Shown one piece after another: positions 54,588 through 63,323 of a DNA stretch of 64,000 nt. This stretch comes from Aquipluma nitroreducens. Lineage in GTDB: Bacteria; Bacteroidota; Bacteroidia; Bacteroidales; Prolixibacteraceae. Position numbers and translations under genes: made by a program. The notes below the pieces were generated by a model. The model was not told where the DNA came from. It made no database searches and saw only the letters and a list, made by a program, of their open reading frames with translations. The number at the start of each line of letters is the position of its first letter. Within the stretch, counting starts at the first letter, position 1. The stretch covers positions 620,001 through 684,000 of the forward strand of contig NZ_AP018694.1 in assembly GCF_009689585.1 (NCBI RefSeq). Direction: 5' to 3'.

Positions 54588-54713
54588 TCATGATTTCAGG
54601 AGAATTGCAGTAAGTAGTCCCATCGCCAGGTAAGGTATTATCTGCGGGTTTATCATTTCTGAAGCCAAAACCAGAACGACTACAAGTATTATGGGGAAAA
54701 TTAATTTTTTCAT
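54588..54713 (-). CDS. Possible 41-residue membrane peptide
   Basis: A short frame starts MKKLIFPIIL, is hydrophobic (VVVLVLASEM) and continues INPQIIPYLAMGLLTAILLKS to a TGA. It looks like one or two membrane segments with a positive N-terminus. There is no recognised family and no clear promoter. It could be a real small membrane protein or a relic of a signal peptide. It is the only coding candidate in an 865-base gene-free stretch. Confidence 0.35.
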   Translation of the reverse strand: MKKLIFPIILVVVLVLASEMINPQIIPYLAMGLLTAILLKS

Positions 54714-54810
54714 TTTTTTGACATTTTAGTGAATTGACTAAAGTTCATTGTCACTATAAGAGGAAAGGTTTAGCATTAAAAATCAACTAAAAATTACGAA
54801 ACTGTTTAAA

Positions 54811-54935
54811 AATTTCCCGTAGGGAAAATCTGTCGGTAGAAATGTCGAATAACAAGCTTTGGATTGTCCCATATGGGACAAAAGACATCTATATTTTCAT
54901 TAATTCTACCGACCTTTCGTTCCTAAAGGAACAAG
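54811..54935. repeat. Modular palindrome element
   Basis: A compact set of nested inverted repeats: TTTCCC-GTA-GGGAAA at 54813-54827; GTCGGTAGAA at 54832-54841 paired with TTCTACCGAC at 54904-54913; the 18-bp palindrome TTGTCCCATATGGGACAA at 54864-54881; and GTTCC-TAAA-GGAAC at 54919-54932. It has no open frame. It resembles intergenic, MITE-like elements of Bacteroidota that carry a CGGTAGAA core between short palindromes; that family assignment is from memory. Confidence 0.65.
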
Positions 54936-55053
54936 AAAACTAAATTTAAACTGCCCCTACATATTTTGAGTCCAAACCAGAAGCAAAAAGATCAATTAAG
55001 GAGAGTTATTAAAGTTCTCAATAGAAGTTTGCCGTACATCATCGGCAATCAGG

Positions 55054-55080
55054 CAATTGGGTGGTAATACCCAATTGGGT
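55054..55080. repeat. CAATTGGGT inverted/overlapping repeat
   Basis: CAATTGGGT, a 6-base loop and ACCCAATTG form a perfect 9-bp stem. The second arm runs into GGGT to form the 12-bp palindrome ACCCAATTGGGT. Two alternative hairpins therefore compete for the same bases. Confidence 0.65.
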
Positions 55081-55205
55081 GCAGAGCAACTTGAAGATCC
55101 ACTACAATAAATTTACAAAATTCGTTGGTAATTAACTAACAAAAACGTTACATGAAAATTATTCTCACTGAACTCATATCTGTTTAAATGCGGACAGAAT
55201 TGAAA

Positions 55206-55245
55206 AAGACGACTTCATCCTTTTAAACAGTGATGAAATCGTCTT
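55206..55245 (-). terminator. Terminator after the LytTR regulator
   Basis: A 14-bp stem AAGACGACTTCATC with its reverse complement and one mismatch. On the minus strand CTTTTTCAATT follows. It lies about 90 bases past the regulator stop. Confidence 0.75.
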
Positions 55246-55333
55246 CCAATAAATTTATTTTAAAAGCTGCTTGAAACTCTCAAAAATGGGTTGATCTGAA
55301 ATTAATCGATCTCAAAAATAATTATTCGGAGCA

Positions 55334-56056
55334 TTACAGATTGATTGATGCAATCATATCTTTAAATGCATTCTTGTAGTTTTCGCCAACCGGAACAAAT
55401 GTTTTTCCGATCACAATACGACTGCGCTGTATGGAATCAATCTTGGGTAACGACACTATAAACGAACGGTGTACCCTCACAAAACGAGACTCTGGCAACA
55501 TCTCCTGAAGTTTTTTCAAGCTGTTCAGGGTCAAGACTGTTTTACCGGTCAAATGAATTTTGATGTAATCTTTTAATCCTTCAACATATAGAATATCGTT
55601 CAGGTTAATGTTGATGGTGCTATAACCGGTTTTTACCATGATGAATTCTGATTGGGATTCTTTTTCAGGCAAGGCCGCAATCCGTTCATTCCCTTTTTTG
55701 CTCTGTTTGTTGATGCAGTATGCTTTATTAACCGCACGCAAAAACCGATCAAATACAATTGGCTTCACCAGGTAATCCGTAATTTCAAGGTCGTATCCTG
55801 CCAATGCATATTTCTCGTAAGCCGTGGTGAAAATAATAAGCGGCTTCGATTGCAGGCATTTTACGAACTCAATTCCACTCAAATATGGAAGTTCAACATC
55901 CAAAAAAACCAAATCAACCTTATTTTCCTGAAGGTAGCCCAAAGCTTCAATTGGATTGGTGAATGTGCGTTCCAATTCTAAAAATGGTATTTTTTCGATG
56001 TAATCTTTTAAAAGATCGAGCGCCAAAGGCTCGTCATCAATTGCTATACAGTTCAT
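55334..56056 (-). CDS. LytTR-family response regulator
   Basis: 240 residues. The receiver domain starts MNCIAIDDEPLALDLLKDYI, has the phospho-acceptor aspartate in DLVFLDVELPYLSGIEFV near residue 54, the switch threonines in PLIIFTTAYEKYAL and the lysine in DYLVKPI. A LytTR DNA-binding domain follows: FIMVKTGYSTININLNDILYVEG, YIKIHLTGKTVLTLNSLKKL and RFVRVHRSFIVSLPKIDSI. It is encoded immediately downstream of its kinase and overlaps it by 20 bases. The target genes are not known; the adjacent Kelch/DUF4270 genes are candidates by position. Confidence 0.94.
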   Translation of the reverse strand: MNCIAIDDEPLALDLLKDYIEKIPFLELERTFTNPIEALGYLQENKVDLVFLDVELPYLSGIEFVKCLQSKPLIIFTTAYEKYALAGYDLEITDYLVKPIVFDRFLRAVNKAYCINKQSKKGNERIAALPEKESQSEFIMVKTGYSTININLNDILYVEGLKDYIKIHLTGKTVLTLNSLKKLQEMLPESRFVRVHRSFIVSLPKIDSIQRSRIVIGKTFVPVGENYKNAFKDMIASINL

Positions 56057-57170
56057 TGCTTTTGAGTTTCATTGATAGGTTGATCTGATACATATCTCCT
56101 ATGCGGTTGTTTTCCATTTTGTAATTACCCGGATAACACAATTCCAGTCGGCGGATCACATTGTTTACGCCGATCCCCATACTCCCGGCAGCGCTTAATT
56201 TTTCGCGTAAAACCGGATTGCTTATTTGAACATGCAACCAATCGTCTATTATTCTTAAATGAATGGAAATAACAGATTCTATTCCGGGTAATGCTCCGTA
56301 TTTAAAGGCATTTTCGACCAAAGGATTTAAGATAAAAGGTTCGATATAATGGTTCTCCTTCACATTTTCGACAACCAGATCAACCTTAATGGCATTTTTC
56401 ATCCACAACTTCTGAAGGTCAATGTAGTTTTCAATCATGGCAATCTCCCGGGAAACCGGAATCTCACTGCTTGGATTTTCGCTCAACATATAGCGCAGAA
56501 TTGACGAAAGTTTCATGATGGCTTCCGAAGTCAGATCCGACTTTCGATTGGCAAGCGAATGAATGTTATTCAATGAGTTAAACAAGAAATGTGGATTGAC
56601 TTGTTGTCGCAGCAACATCAGTTCGGCATTTAGTTTTTCGTGTTGGTAACGCTGATTAATGTCTTCCTCTCTCTTTAATTTCTGAAAAATACGCACCGAA
56701 GATGAGAAAGTCAGAAATGCAAACAATAAGAAAAACATTCCCGGCGACATCATCGGAGAAAAAAATCGATTATCTCTCGGCTCTTTACCTGGAAATTTAT
56801 CAAAAGGTGGCAGCGTTTTAAATTCGGGTGGTGCATTTCTTATAAAATCATTAACCGACAATCGATGAATCAAAGGATCGATCACGAATAAAGAAAACAA
56901 GACGATTACCAAAATTGAAAGCGAAAAGGCTAAATACTTTTTGGGCAACAAAAAACGGGGCGTTAGAAAAAAATAATTCAAGTAAAAAAGTAGAAATCCA
57001 TAGAAATACAACAGAACCATAAACACAGGCATACTTTCATTCCGGCGAAGCGAGAATATTGAAAAAGCCACAAACAGCATTAACCAGATTGACAGGTGCA
57101 CAAAAAAAAGAACCCACTGCTCTTGCCTGATATTTTTAATAAATTGTAACGACTTGTAGATTTTCCTCAT
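56037..57170 (-). CDS. LytS-type sensor histidine kinase
   Basis: 377 residues with four N-terminal membrane helices (for example WVLFFVHLSIWLMLFVAFSIF, PVFMVLLYFYGFLLFYLNYFF, YLAFSLSILVIVLFSLFVID, SPGMFFLLFAFLTFSSSVRIF). The His_kinase domain has the phospho-histidine in LRQQVNPHFLFNSLNNIHSL near residue 200. The ATPase region has IEPFILNPLVENAFKYGALPG (N box) and GSMGIGVNNVIRRLELCYPG (G box). The third membrane helix is followed by a short loop of about 50 residues that would face outside. It overlaps the regulator gene by 20 bases, so they are co-translated. The signal is unknown. Confidence 0.93.
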   Translation of the reverse strand: MRKIYKSLQFIKNIRQEQWVLFFVHLSIWLMLFVAFSIFSLRRNESMPVFMVLLYFYGFLLFYLNYFFLTPRFLLPKKYLAFSLSILVIVLFSLFVIDPLIHRLSVNDFIRNAPPEFKTLPPFDKFPGKEPRDNRFFSPMMSPGMFFLLFAFLTFSSSVRIFQKLKREEDINQRYQHEKLNAELMLLRQQVNPHFLFNSLNNIHSLANRKSDLTSEAIMKLSSILRYMLSENPSSEIPVSREIAMIENYIDLQKLWMKNAIKVDLVVENVKENHYIEPFILNPLVENAFKYGALPGIESVISIHLRIIDDWLHVQISNPVLREKLSAAGSMGIGVNNVIRRLELCYPGNYKMENNRIGDMYQINLSMKLKSNELYSN

Positions 57171-57600
57171 ACTTATTCCCTAAAAAGCGGTAACAATTGA
57201 ATCTTTAAAATCAAATCCGCAGAAAGCTTATTTTACCCTACAACTAATAGCTTGAAAAATCAAAAATTTTTTCCATTTACAGCGTATCTTGTTTGTCAGT
57301 ACATAATTTTTTGTCAAGCTAACTGAGTTTTAATCATTCACTTTCGATACCGACAAATGTCGCTATTGAACTGTAAAATTGTTAGTTAATTCATACTTAA
57401 AAAGGTTAAATAAGAATAATTCAGTTTTAAGGTTTGTAAAGAATAAGTTACGGTTTGTGAAAAAGATGCAACTCAATTGGTAGAGGTTGCTTTAATCTTC
57501 AAAAAAAGAAATAAAAAAACTGTTCCCTTTTGAGGAACAGTTCAATTCTGGAAAGTATGATTAAAAAACAGGTTTTAACCTTTCATGTATTCATTTTCTA
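57171..57600. other. Gene-free region between the Kelch gene and lytS
   Basis: About 430 AT-rich bases. It contains the Kelch gene terminator and must contain the lytS promoter. No exact promoter was found. No protein-like frame was seen. Confidence 0.5.
57518..57542 (-). terminator. Rho-independent terminator after the Kelch gene
   Basis: A perfect 9-bp stem AACTGTTCC with its reverse complement and a 7-base loop. On the minus strand TTTTTTATTTC follows. Confidence 0.9.
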
Positions 57601-58599
57601 TTAGTCATCAGTATCTGATTCTTCGTATGGTCTCCATTCCCAAACATCATCGAGATAATAACTTCCCGATTGACCAGTTGCCACAATTGCTTTAGTACCT
57701 ACAGTAAAAGCAACTGCGTTGGTCCGGGCCGATCCTTCAAAGTCAGACATATCAACCCAGGTATCTTTTGCAAAGTCATATTGCCAAACAGTACTCAGAG
57801 TGCTTGAATTCTCGCCTAAAAAGACATACGCTTTATCATCCAATACAAATGAGGAAGCATTTTGACGAACAATTGTCCAATCCGAATCATCGTCCAAATC
57901 AATTTTCTTGGTCCAGGTATCGGCTGTCGGATCATATTCGTACATGTCAGTAAGAGCCACGCCGTTATTCACTCCGGTACAAACATAAGCTTTACCACTA
58001 TAGGTAAACGCAGTTGCGCCTCGTCGTTTCGATCCACTAATACTTTGTACCTTTTGCCATTGGCTTCCGCTTGCTGCTGTTGGATCAAAACGATAAAAAT
58101 CATTTTTATCAACTGTATCATCGCCATAACCAGTACCAATGTATCCATATTTATCAAGTGCAAAACCAACAGCTTTGTAACGTGCCCCTCCTATAAAATC
58201 GTCTTTCTGAGTCCAGGCATTTGTTGCTGGGTCATATTCCCAAACGTCTTTTAGCTTGTTATCTCCGTCATAACCTGTTCCTACATAACCCTTCCCGTTA
58301 ATCGAAAACCCTACAGAAGAAATACGTCCATTACCAGGGAAAGAAGCTATTGCGTTCCATTTATCCGTTGAAGAATTATATTCCCAAAAGTCTTTCAAAT
58401 ACCCATTATTGGTATCATCATCGTCATTGTAACCCAATCCAACATAAGCCTTCTCGCCAATTACAAAACTAACGGAATTTCCCCGGGGGTGTCCTTCAAA
58501 ATCCGATTTTTTGACCCAGTTTCCCAGTGGATCATCATCACTGCTGTTACATCCAACCAACAGGAACAATCCTAATACTATTGTCCAAAACGTTTTCAT
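57601..58599 (-). CDS. Kelch-repeat surface lipoprotein
   Basis: 332 residues. The leader ends in a lipobox (GLFLLVGCNSSDDD, cysteine near 17). The acidic SSDDD after the cysteine resembles the Bacteroidota lipoprotein export signal, so surface exposure is inferred. About six Kelch blades follow. Examples are VGFSINGKGYVGTGYDGDN, LKDVWEYDPATNAWTQKDDF, ATAFTYSGKAYVCTGVNNG, MYEYDPTADTWTKKIDL and VAFTVGTKAIVATGQSG. This makes a six-bladed propeller, a protein- or glycan-binding scaffold. It is divergent from a DUF4270 gene across a 400-base region and adjacent to the LytS/LytTR pair. The ligand is unknown. Confidence 0.85.
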   Translation of the reverse strand: MKTFWTIVLGLFLLVGCNSSDDDPLGNWVKKSDFEGHPRGNSVSFVIGEKAYVGLGYNDDDDTNNGYLKDFWEYNSSTDKWNAIASFPGNGRISSVGFSINGKGYVGTGYDGDNKLKDVWEYDPATNAWTQKDDFIGGARYKAVGFALDKYGYIGTGYGDDTVDKNDFYRFDPTAASGSQWQKVQSISGSKRRGATAFTYSGKAYVCTGVNNGVALTDMYEYDPTADTWTKKIDLDDDSDWTIVRQNASSFVLDDKAYVFLGENSSTLSTVWQYDFAKDTWVDMSDFEGSARTNAVAFTVGTKAIVATGQSGSYYLDDVWEWRPYEESDTDD

Positions 58600-59000
58600 A
58601 GTTTTTCTGTTTTACAAATTTCAAGCTCAAAACTAAATCCCCATAAAGTGGATTAAAAGAAAAATCATTCAAACGCAATCTATTAATCGACGGATAGGCC
58701 TTTTTTATCTACGTAACCGATTCGTCGAACAAAATAAATGCAACAGAACTGCAAAATATTTCATAAAAGTCTATATACAAACACATTACAATACGCTACA
58801 AAAATTCGAAATAAGTTTATATCGACCAATTGGGGGAGTCGGTATATTTTAATTCTGAAAATTAAGTTTCGCGGTTACATTCGCTGAAAATTAGAAAGCC
58901 ATGAGTTGGAATGAATGTCGTTCCATGGGAAAATTCTGAGCCATTGAATCAGAAAATGCCCGACTTCATCCTTGCATTTATAAATTAATAGGAAAACAGA
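58600..59000. other. Divergent promoter region of Kelch and DUF4270 genes
   Basis: About 400 bases with no coding frame. It should carry both promoters and any LytTR-binding sites. Short symmetric words occur (for example TTCCATGGGAA near 58920), but no clear direct repeat of the LytTR kind was recognised and no exact TAnnTTTG element was found. Confidence 0.45.
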
Positions 59001-60368
59001 ATGAAAACAATTCAAATTCTAAGTTTAATGCTGATACTGTTTTTGTCGGTGTCGTGCTCCATTTCGTCTGTTGAAGACTTTGTGGTGGGCGATAACTTTA
59101 TTAAAGACCAAACAGGAGTTGTGATGATCGATACATTAACCATCCAAAGTTCATCAATCAAATACGATTCTATCGTCTCTAATTCTTCAGGCAGCTTTCT
59201 TGTCGGGAGTAATTACAACTATTTTTCAGGATACAAAAGTTCAAATTCATTCCTGACCATGAAGTTTGATGATGAGATTGAAGATACCGAGTTTGTCTTC
59301 GATTCGTTAAGGCTGGTACTGAATTACAACACATATTATGCAGGAGATACAACAGTAACTCAAACATTAAGTGTATATCAACTTCAGGAACAAATGGAAC
59401 TTACAGACACTTATCTGTACACAACCAGCAATTTTAAATGCGACCCAACGCCATTGGCTACGATTAACCTGAAACCGAAACCCAATTCGCATAAAGAAGT
59501 CAGCATAAAACTGCCCAGCAAATTAGGTAATCGACTAGCACAAATGATTAAAAGCAAAAACGATACGATTACAACACAGGATTTATTTTTGAAATTCTTC
59601 AACGGATTGGCAATCAAATGCGAACCGAATGTAAAAGGAGCAATAGTTGGCTTCAGGACTTCAGACTCCGGAACTACAGATGAAACAAGCACTACAAAAA
59701 GCACTATCGAGACAAAGCCTGAAATCAGGTTGTACTATCATAAAGACCCAAATCCCAATGATGTACATGACCTATATTACAAATTTTCATTTGTAACTGA
59801 TGGTATTTACTTCAATCAAATCTCAGGTGATTCATCAAACAGCTTACTTGATGGCATTTCGGAAACGAACAATGAACGTAGTTCGAAACTGACCAACAAA
59901 AACACACTCTTACAATCAGGTATTCAGGTCTTTACTAAAATAAAAATTCCGTATATCGATAATTTATTAAAGATTGGAAAGAACTCGGCATTAGTAGGAG
60001 CCACATTGCGATTATATCCCATAAAAGGAACATACAGCAGCACCACCCTCTTACCTGACACGATGTATGTTTATAGTGCCGATCATCGAAACAAGCTGAT
60101 CAATCAAATTACTTTACCTGGCAGTAGTACCAATTATGCGTATGCCTATTTGACGATACAGAAAGATGTGGAAGAGACCGTTTTCTACGAAATTGATGTC
60201 AGCGGGTTTATTGAGTCTGAACTGCAGCAAGAACTGGAAACTAACCTTTCGCTGATGATTGGTTATGGATCGTCGGCTGCAAAGAAAACAGCGGAACATG
60301 TTATACTGGGAGGTGCAAATTCAGGGAAATATTCGCCAGAGCTTAATGTTTACTACTATCACAACTAA
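59001..60368 (+). CDS. DUF4270-family lipoprotein
   Basis: 455 residues. The leader MKTIQILSLMLILFLSVSCS has a lipobox (cysteine near 19). DUF4270 features include the starting SSVEDFVVGDNFIKDQTGVVMID, FDSLRLVLNYNTYYAGDTTVTQTLSVYQL and the later IKIPYIDNLLKIGKNSALVGATLRLYPIKG. The sequence is beta-rich with many Ser and Thr. The family is abundant in Bacteroidota, is predicted outer-membrane or surface associated, and has no established function. It is 11 bases upstream of the barrel protein gene, so they are an operon, and divergent from the Kelch lipoprotein. Confidence 0.88.
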   Translation: MKTIQILSLMLILFLSVSCSISSVEDFVVGDNFIKDQTGVVMIDTLTIQSSSIKYDSIVSNSSGSFLVGSNYNYFSGYKSSNSFLTMKFDDEIEDTEFVFDSLRLVLNYNTYYAGDTTVTQTLSVYQLQEQMELTDTYLYTTSNFKCDPTPLATINLKPKPNSHKEVSIKLPSKLGNRLAQMIKSKNDTITTQDLFLKFFNGLAIKCEPNVKGAIVGFRTSDSGTTDETSTTKSTIETKPEIRLYYHKDPNPNDVHDLYYKFSFVTDGIYFNQISGDSSNSLLDGISETNNERSSKLTNKNTLLQSGIQVFTKIKIPYIDNLLKIGKNSALVGATLRLYPIKGTYSSTTLLPDTMYVYSADHRNKLINQITLPGSSTNYAYAYLTIQKDVEETVFYEIDVSGFIESELQQELETNLSLMIGYGSSAAKKTAEHVILGGANSGKYSPELNVYYYHN

Positions 60369-60379
60369 AAACACCCGAA

Positions 60380-61636
60380 ATGAAATTCAAAATAATAATA
60401 TTCCTATTCCTGACAACACTTCCCGGAATTACGCTGTTGGCTCAAAATAGTACCAGTTCGCCCTACTCCGGATTTGGGATTGGCGAACTTGAAATGTCAT
60501 CCGGAGGAAGAAACGCTGCCATGGGCCAAACCGGAATTGCTACACGTTCGAGCCTATTTCTGAATACTGCAAACCCAGCATCACTTACCACCATCGAACC
60601 TCAAAGTTTTTTACTCGACATGGGGTTCAATTTAAAATATACCAAACTGGAAAACTCTAGCAAAAGTGTGAATGTTACTGATGGCAACATAAGCTGGGTT
60701 CAAATAGGTTTCCCGATCACAAAAAAAATATTTGGCGGATTTAGTTTAAACCCGAAAAGCAGCGTTGGCTACAGCATATACTCCGCCAAAACAATTGAAG
60801 GAACTTCAATCAAGTATCCGTCAATTTATGAAGGCACCGGAGGATTAAGTGAGGCCGCCGCACTGCTGGCGTGGAAACTTTCAAAAAATATATCGTTTGG
60901 GGCAAAAACCGGCTTCATTTGGGGCAATGTTACACAAACCATGAACCAAAGCATTGGAGTATCGTCAACGACATACGAACTGGCTCAGGAAGATAAAACG
61001 TATTATTCTGGTGGCTATTTTAATCTGGGAACACAAATCATCATTCCTGTCAATTCAAAATCGAGTATTATATTGGGCGGCATTGCAGGTATTAGCAGTA
61101 AATTAAACGCCGAAACTTCAACAACCATTACAAAAACTTACAGCAGCACCTCCGAAGTCGTTTCAAGTGATGTAAAATCAACCAATTCGATGAAACTTCC
61201 GTTGGATGTTGGTGCAGGAATCTCCTATTTATATGGATCGAAATGGGTTGCAACGATTGATGTAAAGCAAAGCAACTGGAAAAATGCCACGATAGATTAT
61301 AATCCGAATAAGCTAACGACAAATAACAGCTATCGGTTTGGTATGGAGTTTTCGCCTAAAGACGATCAGCGTTCTTTCCGCCAAACCACTAAATATCGCA
61401 TGGGATATCGTTACGAAAGCGGATACCTGAAACTTTACAACAACCAGATACATGAACAAGCCATTACGTTTGGTGTCGGAATACCAATCCGGAAAGACCG
61501 AAGCTATGCGAATTTCTCAGTCGAACTGGGAACTCGCGGAACAACAGCAGCTCATCTGGTCAAAGAAGATTATATAAAACTGAATTGCAGCTTTAATCTT
61601 TGGGACAAATGGTTCATCAAAAGGAAGTTTGAATAG
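60380..61636 (+). CDS. Outer-membrane beta-barrel protein (FadL/PorV-like)
   Basis: 418 residues with a signal peptide (IIIFLFLTTLPGITLLAQ). The start of the mature protein, SSPYSGFGIGELEMSSGGRNAAMGQTGIAT followed by TANPASLTTIEP, is like the lumen-plug region of FadL/OmpP1/PorV-type barrels. Strands with alternating aromatic residues run to the end (LNCSFNLWDKWFIKRKFE). Members transport hydrophobic compounds or act as secretion shuttle components. It is co-transcribed with the DUF4270 lipoprotein. Its substrate and any part in protein export are unknown. Confidence 0.8.
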   Translation: MKFKIIIFLFLTTLPGITLLAQNSTSSPYSGFGIGELEMSSGGRNAAMGQTGIATRSSLFLNTANPASLTTIEPQSFLLDMGFNLKYTKLENSSKSVNVTDGNISWVQIGFPITKKIFGGFSLNPKSSVGYSIYSAKTIEGTSIKYPSIYEGTGGLSEAAALLAWKLSKNISFGAKTGFIWGNVTQTMNQSIGVSSTTYELAQEDKTYYSGGYFNLGTQIIIPVNSKSSIILGGIAGISSKLNAETSTTITKTYSSTSEVVSSDVKSTNSMKLPLDVGAGISYLYGSKWVATIDVKQSNWKNATIDYNPNKLTTNNSYRFGMEFSPKDDQRSFRQTTKYRMGYRYESGYLKLYNNQIHEQAITFGVGIPIRKDRSYANFSVELGTRGTTAAHLVKEDYIKLNCSFNLWDKWFIKRKFE

Positions 61637-61685
61637 AATACAAAGACAATTTTGCAAAAAATAAAAGAATCGTCCGTAAAGAAAG

Positions 61686-61718
61686 AAGGTCATCCCGAGT
61701 TAAAATCAGGATGACCTT
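61686..61718. terminator. Convergent hairpin terminator, copy 1 of a repeated type
   Basis: A perfect 10-bp stem AAGGTCATCC with its reverse complement and a 13-base loop, followed by TTGTATT. It lies between the barrel gene and the convergent aminopeptidase gene. The same stem and the same TTGTATT flank recur at 63281-63317. Confidence 0.82.
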
Positions 61719-61734
61719 TGTATTCAAATTTCAA

Positions 61735-62928
61735 TTAATTTTTCAATACTCCATTTTCAACAAGAACCTTTCCATCCACTTTCAAAGTGCTTCCAGGCAA
61801 AAAAGAAGCCATTGAATAGGGAGATTTATTATCACCACCAGCCCATACATTGTTACCAATACCAATGGTAACCATGCCTGCCGGCATCCAGGCAACCAGT
61901 TTACTGCCTGGTTTTAAAGTCACGTTCGGGTTTATTCCCAAATCAATAAAAGCAAAATCTTCTTTACCTGGCCCGGCTGCATCGTACATCTTCTGGAGTG
62001 GCTCAAGTCCCGATTTGGCTGTCATGGAAATAAGTTTACCAGCTTTAAATGTCAGGGTAAGTCCAACAATTTCTTTATCCTGAAAGAATTGGCGGTCAAC
62101 TACAACAGTTCCTTCGGCAGTGCCCGGAACCGGCGATACATAGGCCTCTCCCGCAGGAAGAAAAACCTGCGAAGTTGCATACCCTCCCTTCAGGTCTTCA
62201 ACCGAAAGAACACCATCGCTAACAATAACCTGCCGTTTCTCAATGTTCAATTTCAGGTTGGTTCCATTTGGGTTAGTCAGCACAACTTCATTTCCACCAG
62301 CAAGTGTTGACTGCACCGACTTTCCGGTTGCTTCTAGTTTGGTGTAATCTACATTAACGCCTTCCCAGAACAAATCAGATAACTCCTTTAAGGTGAGGCC
62401 AAACTGCCTGGCACTGGGTTCAGTCGGATAAAGTCCGTTCCCTAAATTCACGCCCTTTACGTTTCGCTTGGCGACCAAATCATTCACCGGTTCATAAGCT
62501 TTGCCTCTTGCAACAAATCTCTCAGCCGGAATATCAGACAATAATCCGATGGTTTCGCCATAGTCCACGCTGATTACGGCAGTGATAAAACCAAATAGTT
62601 TTAAATCAAGTTCAGGAGTTCGCGAATCATATTTTACCGGCACTTCCGTAACCCACCGCCGCGTCAACCGGTCGCTCCCGATGGTCAAAATCGGATAAGC
62701 ACCTTTCTTACCCACATTGATCGCAATATCTTCCAACAATTCCAAATCGCGCATGCCTCCCGATACCAGAACAAATTCACCTTCGTGAATATTCGCACAT
62801 TGGTTGACCAGTTTCTGGGCCAAAGCTTCATTTTCGGCCTTGCCCATGTCAGCCAATGGCTGTGCATTTGAAACAAATAAAAAGCTTACTAAACAAATAA
62901 TAACTGCTAAAGTCTTTTTTGATTTCAT
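61735..62928 (-). CDS. Secreted M29-like aminopeptidase
   Basis: 397 residues from the ATG that gives a signal peptide (KKTLAVIICLVSFLFVSNAQ); the ATG has a good Shine-Dalgarno sequence (AAAGGAG, 8 bases upstream). The frame is open for 39 codons further upstream without protein-like sequence. The body resembles thermophilic (M29/AmpS) aminopeptidases: ENEALAQKLVNQCANIHEGE near the start, an NLGNGLYPTEPSARQFGLTLKE block, GEAYVSPVPGTAEGTVVVD and the C-terminal FAFIDLGINPNVTLKPGSKLVAWMPAGMVTIGIGNN. The metal-binding Glu, His and Asp cannot all be assigned with certainty. A periplasmic location for this family is unusual. Confidence 0.78.
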   Translation of the reverse strand: MKSKKTLAVIICLVSFLFVSNAQPLADMGKAENEALAQKLVNQCANIHEGEFVLVSGGMRDLELLEDIAINVGKKGAYPILTIGSDRLTRRWVTEVPVKYDSRTPELDLKLFGFITAVISVDYGETIGLLSDIPAERFVARGKAYEPVNDLVAKRNVKGVNLGNGLYPTEPSARQFGLTLKELSDLFWEGVNVDYTKLEATGKSVQSTLAGGNEVVLTNPNGTNLKLNIEKRQVIVSDGVLSVEDLKGGYATSQVFLPAGEAYVSPVPGTAEGTVVVDRQFFQDKEIVGLTLTFKAGKLISMTAKSGLEPLQKMYDAAGPGKEDFAFIDLGINPNVTLKPGSKLVAWMPAGMVTIGIGNNVWAGGDNKSPYSMASFLPGSTLKVDGKVLVENGVLKN

Positions 62929-63280
62929 ACGATTTTCTCCTTTGCTTTTAAAACATTGAAATACTTCATGTAGATTTCTGTGTTGACGAAATAGAATAAT
63001 TGCGAGGAAATATTGAAGATTATCGGAGAGTTTACCGTTTATCAAACGGTACTGAATCCATTTGGAATTCGCTTTCTTCAGGCTTTAAAGCCAGTTCAGA
63101 AAATCCAACTGAGTTGCAGAAATAATTCAGTTGTCAGGCATCCATTTTAAGAGTATCTGACAAAAAAAATCGTGTTCTTTGCAAGGCATCTTAAATCAGA
63201 TAACAACAACAAAACCAAATAGTTTACAGGGAGCTGAAATATAAAAATTTGAATCAATCCCAGAAATCGATAAAAGAAAA

Positions 63281-63310
63281 AAGGTCATCCCGATTTTTCA
63301 GGATGACCTT
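63281..63310 (-). terminator. Hairpin terminator after carB, copy 2 of a repeated type
   Basis: A perfect 10-bp stem AAGGTCATCC with its reverse complement and a 10-base loop. On the minus strand TTTTTCTTTTATC follows. The stem and right flank match the hairpin at 61686-61718. Confidence 0.85.
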
Positions 63311-63323
63311 TGTATTTTGTTTT

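Noticed and set aside
58600-59000. Possible LytTR-binding direct repeats upstream of the Kelch and DUF4270 genes
   Set aside because: No pair of similar 9-base words at the right spacing could be identified by eye.
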